64,000 nt of DNA, taken from the NCBI GenBank assembly GCA_023055355.1, contig JALJCS010000037.1, forward strand, positions 3,472,001 through 3,536,000. Reading direction: 5' to 3'. How positions within the stretch are numbered: position 1 is the first letter of the stretch; each line of letters begins with the position of its first letter. The position numbers and the translations under genes are program-made. Under the pieces are notes generated by a model. The model did not search any database, was not told the origin of the DNA, and worked only from the letters and a program-made list of their open reading frames with translations. Source of the DNA: Agelaius tricolor. Its lineage: Eukaryota > Chordata > Aves > Passeriformes > Icteridae. Shown in pieces: positions 12,376 through 25,525 of this stretch.

Positions 12376-15300
12376 AATCACTGCAAGGGCAAACACAATC
12401 TTCTGTCTAGTTCTGTAGACTCTAGAAACTTCCCTGTTTGTCCATGGGTTCTTGCACAAGTCATAGCAACAGCCCAAAAGGACCAAAAGAACAGCACCAC
12501 TTCAATAATCCTGCTGGTGCTGCTGAGGAGGGTGGTGGCCTGCAGGATGCTCTGTCCTCCACATCAGGAGTTCACCAGGGACACAGGAGGATGTAACCAA
12601 GACACCCAAGCACAGGAAATCCAAGCCCCTTGGAGCCTGTGAGGCTTCCAGTGCTACAGAAATGTCCCAGATTCATCACATTTGGGGCAGCTCCCCCACC
12701 ACACCACAGTGATCCCATCTAGGCTGGCTGCCAGGGGTCCAAAAAGTGCAAAGCACCCAAGAGAGGAAAAGGAATGACTTGGGAATATCCTACCATTGGT
12801 CCCAGGAAGGGAAGTGTTTGATAATGATGACCAAATCTTGCAGACTGAGTATCTACAACCATACCAGCTTGAAAAAACAAGATTTTGAGCCTAAAATCTA
12901 AATAAAAAGGGATGACCCAATGGAAACACGATCAATCCCATAGCTGGTACTCACTCTTCACACTCAACTTGCCACAAAATTCAGGTATCTGAAGATACAT
13001 TCTAAATAATCACAGTCTTCAACACTTTTCAGTGGTCTGGGAGGGAAGGTTGGGTGAAAGGCAGCAGATAATGGATTATTTCAACTTTACTTGGCAGCTG
13101 GGACAGAACTTCTTGAGGAGCCTACTGAGGTTTTCCCTTCCATCTACACAGGGTGCACTCAGGTCCTTGCAGCAGTGGCTGGGCCAGCAGGAAGCTGTGG
13201 GAAGCTGTGCCCAAAATCTCAAAAAGATTTCTTCTCTTCTTACCCACAGAGCACCTACAGGTGGCTTTTACACTGCCAGCCTTGTCTGCAGCACAGTGGC
13301 AAAGCATGGGAGAGCACTCAGGAGGAAAAAAAAGGTGTTAAATGCATCTTCCTGTATCACTCTCACCATATATAGAGAAGCTACAAAATGCCAGAGCAGC
13401 TGACAGGATCCCACAAACCGCAGTGCAGAGCACCAGAGGCTCCTGAGTTCTGCAGGAAAGGTTTTCTGATATAAAAATGGACCCTTTTCCATCCCCCTCC
13501 AGAAGTGCAGATGGCCAGCAGGTCAGTGGATCCATGCTGTAAGGACAGTCCAGTGGCAGCCCAGCTCTGGGGAGGAGCCTGCAAAGCTGCTGGAGTTGCT
13601 GGGCATGGAAAACATTTTTTATTTGCTCAGGAAGGAGCTGCCTGCCATGGGCCTGGCTCCCACAGCCCCTCTCCAACCAGTGCTGACCTACCCCACACAA
13701 GGAAAATAACACAGCAACTTTACAAACTACAGCTGTGGCAGCAACACAAAACTCTTTCTCACCTTTTATGACAAAAGCAATGCCAGTTGCAAGACAATAA
13801 GACATCACAACCTGCCATTCATCCTCCCATCTCAAGGCACAGCCATTCCATACAAAAGCTGGAGATCACCTGTCGTGCTCTGCTTCCTTCTTTCAAATGC
13901 AGCATTGTGTTAGCACCAGGATCCCGCTGCTTTGGGGCTGCAAGTGTTGCTAGAGCAACAAAAATGCTGGAAAGTAGAGCAGAGAACAAAAGGACTCCAG
14001 AGCCCCACGGAGGATGGGATCAAGGAGACAGTAACAATGTAAAATGGGACCAGGAGACCTCCCTCAGAGCAGGGAACTGCCATCTCCCATCCTCTGCTGG
14101 GCAGAATGATAATTTAGCAAGTAGATCATCCCAGTAAGGAATTGCAGAAGCTCAGCCCCATGTCTGCTTCTCCTCAGGAGCCCCATGACTGACCAGAGCC
14201 CTGCTCCCCTCCATATCCATCCTTTCATGCCCAGCACAAGGCTGCCATTCCCAGCTGACTTTGCAGGAATTAGGGATGTGTTTTTCTGTAAAGGCAGAGT
14301 AAATCCCTGCTTGCATGTCCAGCAGGTCATCCTTGCAGCAGGAGATGTGGTCAGAATTGCCCTCACTGGACAAATCCAAGTTAGGTGACATTCCAGCAGC
14401 TCACTGAGACCAGGGGATCCCACTGCACCTTGCAGGGCTTAGCAGAGGGGCCCTTGCTGTAAGGAACATGGATGCTTTAGGAAATAATCCTCAAAGCAGA
14501 CTGGTTCAGGGATCCCCTTTGTCCCTTCAGGCATGTTCAGCACAGGGTGTGGGGAGAGTGTCCTGGCTGGAATTGTCACCCCTGGAGCTGGGCAGGGACA
14601 GACAGCAAGCACCAGGCTGCTGTGTGATGGAACCCACTGCCAAAATCCATCCTTGGAGGGTTGTGTCTGCTGCAGCAGGCTGTCTGCAGCCCAATCCTAA
14701 CCCTGGAGAACTCTGCAAGAGCTCAGAAGATCCTCCACGCACACTTGGATTCCTTTGCACCACACTGGTCACAAGGACGTGGCTAACTCTGATGTGTAGC
14801 CCATGATAAAAAACACAGTTTAAAGGCAGCCTTTGTTATGTAACAAACACTGTCCCTCTGTGCCTGGTCTTCCTCTTACCTGGCCTTAACCCTGGCTCTG
14901 CCAACAGCTTCCAGAAGGCTCTGAGAGGAAAGGGAGCTCCTTGCAGGAGTCACATTTGCTACATGGGAGCACAAACCACTCACACAAACTAAGCAGCAGC
15001 AGCAGGAGAAGTCCTGGAGGTGTCTGGCTTGAAGAGTAAAAGCAAAAAAAAAAATTTTTCTTCAAAGCTTAAGCAAATCCTTCATGGGTGAAGCTGATGA
15101 AGACACAAAAATCCTCAGGGTGGATTATGAAAATGAGCAAAGGAAGGACCAGCTCCAGGGAAGTGAGGCTCAAAGCCTGGCTCAGAGCTGGTCTCAGCTC
15201 CTTGTGACCACCTGCACAGGTTAAAGACCAAGCAGCAAAGAGGATGAACAGTATTTATTCCCCCCTCTGGATTAAAATTCAGAGGTGGAGATGTCCCATG

Positions 15301-18300
15301 AACTGTGAGGATGCCAGCAGCAGAGCCTGCCTGTTCTGGGAACACAGGGCCAAGGTTGCTCAGGGAGCCTCCACACCTGAGGAAACCTGAAGGGTTTGCT
15401 GCAAGCTGACCCAAGGCCCTGCTACCCATGGCTGTGCTGTGAGCTTCCAAACCAGCCCAGTGCCAATGCTCAGGTGCCTCCTTGTGCCTGCTCACAGCTC
15501 TGGGGAATCTCTGTCCCCTCTGAGCTCTGCTGAGCAATGCACCTGGCCCATGGCACACAGAGCAGAGCACTGGGATGTGCTCCAGCCTCACCTCAGCTGG
15601 CACCTCCAGCCCAGCTCCCCAATTCCAAAATAGCTTCTTCCCCATTACAACAAAAACCACAAAAAATACAAAAATTCCCACAGGCAGAATGACAAATGCT
15701 GGAACTGTATAATGTAAAAAAAGAAGTCAATTAATCCAAGGACCTGAAGACTGGTCCAACCACAATTTTGGCATCTTTTTAGTCATTCCTGATAAAGGCA
15801 CCTCTATACATGACAGTTCTGTTGTGACAGGTCAAAGTTAGACCAACAGAAATGCTCTCCTGCCTGAATGTGCTGACACCAACATGGGCTGTGCCCCAAA
15901 ACTCCCCACACAGAGCTTCAGCCTGGGTATCATCATCATACAAACACAATCTTCATTAACAGTCATTGCTTTCAGCATGCAAAGGAGCTGCCATGATCAT
16001 CCTGTCAACTATTTCTACAAATCCAATGGATAAACCTGTAACTGAGGGGAAAACACATCACATCTGCTTGTTGCTGCTCTGCTGAGGAGGGCTGGGAGGA
16101 GCCCAGGAGCCCATCCAAAATGATCTTTATGCCATGGAAGCAGCTCACTCACTCAGGAAGGCTAATTTTGCCAGCAAAAGCTGCAGCCACATTCAAGCCA
16201 TCCAAGACACCCACACAGCATTCCTGGATGGAGGCAAGGCTCACACCTGCCCACACAGCCAGGGCCTGGACCTGCAGCCTGCTCCAGTGTCTGTGCCCCT
16301 GTGTCACCACAAACAGCTCTCCCTGCAGTGCTGAATGCTCTGGAACAGTATTACTGTCATAATTAGCAATTACTGCTCTGATGCATTAATGTTTGCAAGT
16401 CCCAAACCCCCCAGTCTGGCCTTGTTGGGTAATTCCAGAGCAGAGCCCTCAGCAGCACTGCCCTGCTCCTCTTCCTGCTGCTTTGGCTCTGCCCTGGACC
16501 ATGGGCTATTCCCCCATGGAATTGTGTTCATATAAACAACCCATGCCACAGGGAGATCCCTCATCACACCCCTGGGGGCTCTCAGGGCAAGGAAAGGGGT
16601 TTTAATCTGATTTTGGGCACCATACCCCTGGAGAAGCTGCTGCAGTCACATCAGCAGCTCCGAGCATGCACTAGAAAAGATAGAGATGTTAACTGCTCCC
16701 CCCAGCAGCTGCCCAGCCCAGCAGGCAGGGAGGTGATACAGCCTCCTGTGGGGAGGGACAGATGTGCCCAGTGCCACAGCACAGCTGGGGAGCTCAGGGG
16801 AGGGGACACAGCACCCAGATAATGGCAGTGGCTACAGGGGATTAGCTCTGAAACTCAGCTTGGGAAAACTCACTGCTCAACTCACATGGAGATTAACAAA
16901 CATTTTGATTCAAGAATTCCCACAGAAAGAAATGGGTCTGATGAGCCACTGTGGTCCTTCCAGCCTGCTTGATCCAGTGATTCTGTGGTTGCCCATTTTC
17001 CTGGGAATTCCCCTGCAGAGGTGGCCTGTGTCTCTCAGTCCCCAGGCAGCAAGGGAACAACAATCTGTTGGGACACCCAGGAGCAGGGAATGTCTGGCAG
17101 AGGCAGGAAACCCTCTCTTTCCTCCTCCTTTCCTCCCTGGGTGATGTGACACACAGGGATATTTCCAGTTAGCACAACTCTCCATTGGCCAACCCTTCAC
17201 ACAGTTCTGATAATGCAGTGAGAAAACAATCCCGGCTGATTTTCCTTCCATGCAATTTCACTTCTAGTACTGAATATAACACACTCCTTCCCACTCCTGT
17301 GCCCAGAGCCAAACAAAGCTGATCTGCTGGAGAGGGAGGTTTAAGTAGGATTTAAGATCTGCCTTGAGCTCCTGGTGGCAGCCCACGATGGAGTGGATCC
17401 TACCCAGGCTGAGAAACCACATCAGTTTGTCACATGTGGAATAAAAGAAAGCATTGAGAATTTGTGCCAAAAAACTCAGGGCTTTTTCTCATTCAAAAAA
17501 AAATAAAATTAAAAAGTAAAACAGCTGAACTAACCAAGAGAGCAGAGTTTTTCCCAGGGTTTCTGCAAGGCCAGATGCAGGCTGTGGCTGGGAGGATCCT
17601 GCATTGGGGCACAGCAGGGCAGGGGATGCTGGTGGGGGGACCCAGCCCTTGGGATTCCCTCCCTGCTTCCTGCACTTCCCTGCCCTCTGAAACCAGGCCT
17701 GAACCTCCAGCTGCAGCTGCTGTGCCCTTGCAAGTGTAAAAAACCCAAACACAACACAACTGAAAGGAAAGGTCACCGAGGTGACTCTTTCAATTTTGCT
17801 TTAGAAAAGTCCTTGACAGGTTGTCAAGGTGGATTTGTTTATTAAAAGTGTCTTTTTCCTAGCAAGGAGCACAGAATGTCTGTACAATAGATGTCATAAT
17901 TGCCCAGGTTTGTTAATAATTGCATCAGTTGGAACAGGATGCATTAGCCTAATTTAAGAACAAAATAAGAACATATGAAAGATCACAGGTCCCATTTTCA
18001 AGGTGAATCCATGGCTGCTAGCACAAGTCCAGAGACGATGAGCTGGGCCTTCAGAGTCCCACTGGCTTTGATCACAAATAGTTCATACTTTACAAAGGGC
18101 TTCTGGAAGTTTTCTATTCCCTTCATCAGGCCTGGCCAGATGTCAAGGAATAAAGCCAAAACCCAGAGCATATAAAATAGTGACCCTTATGTAACTCACC
18201 ATCTCTTACCTAATGAAGATAATCTCTACATTTAAAAATTAACATTCAGCACTTCTTCAACAATTCCAGTTAAAGGCTTCCAACACCAAGTCAAGCCTTT

Positions 18301-19724
18301 GAACTTTGGGGAGAAAATTACCTCTGTTTTACAGCTGGGAAAAGCACCACAGGCAGCAAAACCTCAACCAGCCTTGCCTGGACACTTCTTTAACTTCTTT
18401 TGTTTAAGCTGCTGCCTGCCCCATTGCCTGGTACACTGCAGGGAGGCTGCTCTCACTGCAGCTGATGGCAAATCCCTCCCTGACTTCTGTAGGTTTGGAT
18501 CAGGTCCCAAAACTCTTTTTAATATAATATTCCAGTCTGGGTAATCTTCTGTCTTATGGAGGGTCAATGCTGCAAATTCTGCTTGCACTTAAGTCCCATT
18601 GTCTGTCTGCACTAATTCTGCACAGACAGCATTTCCTCAGGCCCCTGCTCAGACAGCAGCACACTCACCAGCCAGGCAGCTGCTAAGAGAGAAAAAAGAA
18701 AGCCAAAGCCATAGATTCACCTTTCCTTAACACTCAACCACACAGTCCAAGCCTCATTTCACACATGGGACCGCGCTGCAGGAACCCTGGGACACAAACT
18801 CCGAGCTTACAAAGCATCCTCCACACTTAGAGGGCAATAAAAATTAGCTTAATTAATAATACATGGGCAAGGAAATGTTAACGAGCACCCAGCAGGGGGG
18901 CAGGGAGTGCTGTCTAATCTCCTTGTGGGGACTGCTTGCTTTGGCAGGGATCAGCAGCTGCATCAGCATCACCATGGGGCAGGGAGGGCTCTGAGTCACC
19001 GGGACACACCAGGGAACATTCACATCTCTCTGTAGAGCAGACACTGTTGCATCGGGAGTTACTCTTGGCAGCCCCACACCAACTTCCACTTGAGGAGTTT
19101 TGGTCATTTAAAGAAGAGTTTTGGCTATCCTGGGCAGGCAGAGTATAAACACACACGGACACGGGGCCTCCTCCTCCTCCTCCTGCAGCTCTTTGGCCAC
19201 GTCTGCAAATTCTGCAGCTCTGCCCACACCAGCCTCGAGCTGCTGGGTCACGAGTGAGGGGAACCAGACCAAAGCTCCTGCTCTTGGGGAATATCCAAGC
19301 TGTGTCCTTAGGGCTTGCCCACCCTAAAGAGGCACAGGGTGCTGAGGCTCATCCCAAGGCAGACAATGGAAATCCCCCCTCCCAGCTGGTTCTCCTCCCT
19401 GTCACAGGAGGAGACTGGGAGCCCCACAGGTGCCAGCCCGGGGCTCCCAGCCCCCAGGCAGCCCCGGGGCTCATCCCCTGCAGGGCTGTGCAGTGTGGGG
19501 AGGAGGTTCCCTGCAGCCAATGGAGCAGCTCCTGCCTTTCATGGGAAGCATGGCTGGGAACAAAGGCCCGGTGGAGAAAGGCAAACTGGCTGGGGAAACT
19601 TGCCAGCACTGGCCAAGGCCCAGACCTGAGAGATGAGCCTCATTCCTCATCACCTCCTGCCCTTCTCCTCCTCCTCTCCTCCTGTGACAGCCCTGGGGTC
19701 ACACCGGGTCAGTACCTGAGCCAC
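12376..19724. other. Unannotated intronic sequence
   Basis: No gene or transposon recognised. Short A-rich runs at about 15044 and 17494 and a CTC triplet run at about 19168-19184. One palindromic X-box-like site is listed separately. Confidence 0.55.
13946..13959. promoter_or_regulatory. Palindromic X-box-like (RFX) site
   Basis: GTTGC-TAGA-GCAAC: perfect 5-bp arms with a 4-bp gap, the geometry of the RFX X-box (GTTGC-CATG-GCAAC). Single site in EHMT1 intron 1; function inferred only from the motif. Confidence 0.4.
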
Positions 19725-19781
19725 TGGGGATGGGGATGGGGACAGGGATGGGATGAGGATGGGGATGGGATGGGATGGGGA
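19725..19781 (+). repeat. GGGATG-type G-rich tandem tract
   Basis: Imperfect repeats of GGGATG and GGGGATGGG, with many closely spaced runs of three or four G on the plus strand (C on the EHMT1 sense strand). Confidence 0.85.
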
Positions 19782-22700
19782 CAATCCATGTGTCCCATGT
19801 CACTGATGCAGCCTCAAACCCCAATTCCAGCCCACACATGAGCCACAATCCCAGCAGCAACAGCCACACAACGTGCACGTCCTCCCTGCACAAAGCACCA
19901 GCATCTGCAGAAGGAGGGAAAATTTGGGGCTGCTGTCAGCCAGGGGCAGGAGATAAATGATGTCTATAAAGCAGCCTCTGTGAGGGCAGTCTGGAAGGCT
20001 GAGAAAACATCAAACCAGTAAGGTTTTAATAAAAGCCATAAATGATTAATACCAACATGCTCTTATGAAAGGCAAACTCCTAGAAACACAAGAACATAAC
20101 CAGATCACCAGCACAAAGGGCACATTCTACAGGGAAGGAAACAACAAAACTCACAATAAAAACCCAGAAGAAGTGCGAGATAGGCATGGAGCTCACTGTG
20201 TGTGGCAGAAATCTTTTAAAAATCTTGAGAAAAACCCATGAGAAATACAACTTGCAGCTCCTAGAAACCAGAGTGGAAATAAAAGACAGAATATGATCCC
20301 CCCTCGCTGGCCTTTCCCAACGCTGCACGCCGGCAGCTCCTGGCGCTGTGAATTCCCAAATTCAAAGCAGGCAGAGCTGCAGTTTGTCTGTCTGCTCACT
20401 GGTGGCACCTCCCTGCTGCAGGGGGATGTCACTAAAGGACAGGCAGGACCTTCACCTCACCTCTCCACACATGCTCCTGGAGCTACAGGAGCTGGCACTA
20501 CAGCAAGAGGAAATATTGCAGCTCACCCAGGGCCATCTTTAAAGGAACAGTCCTTGTTTGTCCTCAGAGTGTGGCAAAAAGGATGAAATATTCCAGATGT
20601 CACCTCCAGGCCCGACAGGACACCTCACAAACAATCACCTTTGCATATTAAGAAGGCATTAAAGCACCAATCTGAATCCAGCCCAGCACAACTAAAGAAC
20701 ACCCTTCCTAATCCAAAGAACAAAGGGATTTCAAATGTATGGGACTCACAAACCCTTAACACTTAAAACACAGAGCCAACAAAAGCCATTACAAACAAGT
20801 TTGCAATTAAAAGCACCTCATGTCTTGGTTACCAGTGCAGCAGTGGTGCTTTTTGCAGAGCCTTCTGGGTGTTGATTTAAGCCATGAAATATTAATGATA
20901 CTCTTCAATTAATAAAATATTCAGACTCATGTTTCAGATTCTCATAATCTGGAGGTTTATGTGCAAACTGGCAGGATCCTACAAGGAACCACACAAACCA
21001 GCTCCCAGCCCATTGTTAATGCTTTCATCTCCCAAATACAAATATTCTCTACTTTACACCTCCAAACCCACACTTGACAGGCTGTAAATTTGCTGCCAGC
21101 CTCAGTGGACATATGAAATGCATCAAAAAATGAAGATCATTTCCCAGGTCCCAAAAATGCAAGTGACTTCAACAGCCATCTCCTATTTAGTGCAGGTCCC
21201 AGTGACCTCCAGGCTGGAGGTGCTGCCCCAAATCAGATCCCAAATGCTCCTCACAAGGCAGGAGGAGCCAAGAGGAGCCTCCAGCACCCTCCATGTGCCT
21301 CAAGCAAAACTCACACACAGGGAATGAACTTCAGTCAAAGCAGCCTAAAAATGTGCCTTGGGTGACACCCCAGGAGCTCTTCATTAACTCTCGAGCTAAT
21401 CAAGAGAGGACAAATTAAACTACAGGGAAGACAAAATAAAATGTACTGAGGGTTTTTCCACCCAGCTGCTCCCACCTGGGCTGAGCCAACCCAGCATCAA
21501 ACGTGGAGTCAGTCTGGCAATTGGGTAAGGCTTTGGAATCACAGATTTGGGATATTTGCATTCACTGGATGCTGAGGAACACCACGTTTCAGTACCTCCC
21601 TCCCAATTCTGCAACAGGCATACTTTCAATTCCCAAATCAGCAGCTGGATGAAGCATGTAATTTTGAAACCCATTAATCCTTTCTAAGTCTTCTACCATG
21701 TGCATGTTTAATTTCCCACTTCTTGAAACAATATTATGATTTTTGAGAGAAGCAGAGCTTCTGAATGCTCTGGGTCAGCAGTATGAAACATCCCCAATTC
21801 CCAGTGAAGCTGGATAAAGCATTGGGGTAATTTGCCTTCTGGCTTTGAGCCTGTGGGAGAAATTACCTATTAAAACTTCCTCTGAAACTGCAAGGATTGG
21901 AAATGTGCAACTGGAGAGGAAGAAGGTAGCTCAGATTCTCAAGAAAACAGGAGCTGATGCTTAAAAATTAAAAAAGGAGGGAAAGATGCATTTCATTGCT
22001 CCCAGGGCTGTACTCAAATGCACCTGCAGGTCATGGCCAAGAGCCTGGGGAGATCAGGGCTCCCTTTTGCAGGACAGCATGCTCAAATCCTTCTGTCCAC
22101 ATCTGCACTTGAGTTCCAAATTAATTAAAAGCCTGAAGCAGCACTCTGAACAACTTTGACCATAATCAAGGCCCCAGCACAGCCTGCAGCAGCTCAGACA
22201 CCTGCAGTGCCATTCTCTCTGCACAGAGGTGCCTCATGTTCCCTTCTCTGGGGATGGCTCAGCCCATCAGGCTCATCCTGGCTGCCCCCAGAAGCAATAA
22301 ACTCCTCATTCCTCTGATTCCCACCAGCAAGGGCAGCAGGAGCAGGCAGTGCTGCTGCAGCTTCCCAGGGCTCCTGGGCTGGCTGTGCCCACAGCCCAGG
22401 GAATGGATCTGTGCCATCTTTGGGCACCTCTGATCCCCACCCAGCTCAGCTCCCCAGTCCTGCTGCTGCTGCAAATGCTGCACTGAGCTCACAGCACCTT
22501 CTGGAGCAGTTTCTGGCCCAGCTGACCCCAGGATATAATCACTGTCATTATTTTTATCCCTGTTCACAGAATTTCACATTTCCCTGGAACGCTCAGTCAC
22601 TTACCTGGCTTTATTTTGGGTTTATCCATGTCAGCCTGGTTATCTTGCTCCATATTTACTTCCTCCCCAGCTGCACCACCTGCAAATTTCCTCCTTGTCC

Positions 22701-24581
22701 ATGTGCTGGCTCTGCAGGATGATCAGCCTTATGCAAACAGAAGTGGACCTGAATTTTCTGCTCTGCCACTCAGCATCTCCCTGTCCTGAACTGACACTGC
22801 CTCAGAGAGCTCTCCTGCCAGGAGGAGACACTGAAAAGGATGGATTAATATGGAATAGCCCATCCCCACCCCCAAGCCAGCCCCTGGTACACCCAGACAG
22901 CTCAGGTGGACTCACCTGGCTCAGGATTTGCCTGGGCCATCAGTCAGGCAGCAGCTCTGAACCATCCCAAATAGAAATCCAGGCTGAGACAGGAGCAAAT
23001 GGCAAAACAATGGTGGGGATTGTGCTGGGCATTAAGGAAACAGGAATCCTCTTGGAGCAACATTTCCTACTTGAAAAGAGGATGTGCTGGATGTGATTGA
23101 TACTTTCTATGCTACAAAGTTTTACTTAAAAGCAGGAAAGCTTTGAGAAGCTTTTCTATTTTAGACACAGCAATACCACACTGAGAGCTCTTCCAAGCAT
23201 GGTTTATTCTGGGTTTAGGAACTTTCCAGAGCCAGGAGGGCCACACCAAACTCTTCATTCCCTCTTGGATTCACTTCACCACTTCAAGCAGACTCCAGCC
23301 ATCAGCAATGGGATGTCCCTGCCCACAGAGCCCCACATCAAGGGAGCACAGACTCACAGGGCTGCTCCCTGCTCCTCCTGATCCACACACAGCTGCCTGA
23401 GCTCCGTGGGGACCTTTGGCTGCCACAACAGCCAGGAAGAGGGAACTCTCCAAGATGTGTCTTGAAGCACCCAAACAGACTCCTTGAACCCCTCACAAAA
23501 CACAGTCCCCTCTCACCTCCTCCTTCTCTGGGGTGCAGTGGCCCAAACCAGCACTTTGCCAGGAAAAAGCAAGAGGGGAAGTGTGGGAAATGGATTTATA
23601 GCAAATTTCAGCATTTCTTATCTTAAGGTTTGCATACTATGTGAGCCCTGTGTCAGGTTTTGAGAATTTTCCATGAATCCATTCCCCACAGGGAAGAGCA
23701 GTTCTGGGGTGGAGAGGGGAAGGGACAGAGCCCAGGCAAGGTGGGAAAGAGCAAGGCTCAGACTGGCACTCCAGACCAGCCCCTGAGCAGCTGCCCTGGT
23801 GCACCCTGGAACTGGGACAGCCCAGGGATGCTTGTGCCCTCCTCACTCAGCTGCTCCCAGGGCAGGGAGACTCCAAGAGGCTCCCCCCATGGAGGAGCTG
23901 CTTCTTCTCCCCATTGCTGTTGGGCTCTCTGCTGGTAATTGCATCTCTCCCAGGGTTTCTGCTGACACAGCAGTGGGAGAGCAATTCCTTTGTGTTCGTG
24001 GACAGAGAACTATGTGGGCAAAACTCCTCAAATGGAGAGCAAGGCTCTGCTTTGAAAAGCAAAAAATAAGCCCCCTTGGTCTGGGATCACCTCTAAACTA
24101 ATAAAGTTGCATCCACAGCAAGGACTTTTATTACAATTTCAGCAAGAAGAAATGAAAAATCATTCTCTCCAGCCAGCATAATTATATTGGAAGAGTTTAT
24201 TTAAAGTATAACCCAGGCCTTTGATTCTGCCTTGAGTGACAAAATGTTCTTCAGATGCTCTCCTCAGTCACATTGGCTCAGTCACATCAGCTTAGCACAG
24301 CTGAAGGGCACTTCTAAGGCTTTCTTAAAGCTTCACAAGTCCTATTTGCTCATTCTGTTATTATTTAAAGTTTCTCTAGATGGAAGAAAAGGATGAGTTC
24401 CCCACGGGCCTTTGCCAGCCCACAACATGTGAGAATTCATGGAAAAAAATAAAAGTTAGCACCTATTTGACACAGGATAAGACTTCACCAGGGCCAGGGC
24501 TGTGTCTAATTATTATCTTGTTAACAGAGTAACCTCCCTACTTCAGAAAAGTTCTAAAACCTCCTTATGAGTATCAGAGAG
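19782..24581. other. Unannotated intronic sequence
   Basis: Nothing recognised beyond scattered short open frames without homology. Confidence 0.55.
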
Positions 24582-24679
24582 GGGAAAAAAAAACCCAAAA
24601 AACAAAAAACAAACAAACAAAAAAAACCAAACAAACAAAAAAACCAACCAACAAAAAAAAAAACAAACAAAAAAAAAAT
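24582..24679 (+). repeat. A-rich CAAA/AAAC low-complexity tract
   Basis: About 100 bp made almost only of A and C (CAAACAAAC units between A runs). Could be an expanded poly(A) tail or simple repeat growth; no retrogene or element body is seen beside it. Confidence 0.9.
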
Positions 24680-25218
24680 TTCTTTTTCTGCCCAAAGACA
24701 GAGTTCAAATGCATTAACCTGGTGCCCCTGGAGAAATGTACCACAAGTGAGCACAGGTGTGCTCTGTGTGTTCAGTGTGGTGTGAACACACCTCAGGGAT
24801 CCAGCTGCCCTGCAGGACACAGCTCTGAGGAGGAGTGCTGGGGTTTAAAACACACCAGGTCTTCCTGAGCTGAGTGACTGAAATGTGAATTAAAAAGCAC
24901 AGAGGCCTCTCCTGGCTGGCAGGAGGGAATGAGGGAGGGAAGGCCTGGAAGCAGAGCTGGATGGTGACACCTGGCAGACACAGAGTGCCAGTCTGCAGCT
25001 CTTCCCTCCCAGCTCCTGGGATCCCTCCTGCACTCAGCACCTGCTGCAGGAGCCTCTCTCCAGGCACAGCTGGGGAAATGCTGGCCCTTGATGCTGTGGG
25101 GAGGTGACTGAGCTGGCACTGGGCTCAGGGAGCTCCCAGCACTGGCTGCAGGGGGTGAGAGGCAGAATCAAAGGCAGGGAGAGGCCTCAGCATCACCCTG
25201 ACCTGAGAACTGCTCAGC
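24680..25218. other. Unannotated intronic sequence
   Basis: Nothing recognised. Confidence 0.55.
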
Positions 25219-25525
25219 CCAGCCTGGGGAGCTGCTGGGTGCTGAGCCCATCCCAGATCCAGCCTGGGGAGATGCTGGGTGCTGAACCCATCCCAAAATC
25301 CCAGATCCAGCCCAGGGAGCTGCTGGGTGCTGAGCCCATCCCAGATCCAGTGTGAGGAGCTGCTGGGTGCTGAGCCCATCCCAGATCCAGTGTGAGGAGC
25401 TGCTGGGTGCTGAGCCCATCCCAGATCCAGTGTGAGGAGCTGCTGGGTGCTGAGCTCATCCCAGAATCCCAGATCCAGCCTGGGGAGATGCTGGGTGCTG
25501 AGCCCATCCCAGATCCCCAGCCAGG
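25219..25525. repeat. 40/48-bp minisatellite
   Basis: Seven copies of a unit containing GCTGCTGGGTGCTGAGCCCA. Start-to-start distances are 40, 48, 40, 40, 40 and 48 bp; the longer units carry an 8-bp partial duplication of CCCAGATC. Open frames of up to 190 codons over this array are products of the repeat. Confidence 0.93.

Noticed and set aside
24582..24679. Poly(A) tail of a processed retrogene
   Set aside because: No coding remnant or element body lies next to the A-rich tract, and the CAAA pattern suggests simple-repeat growth.
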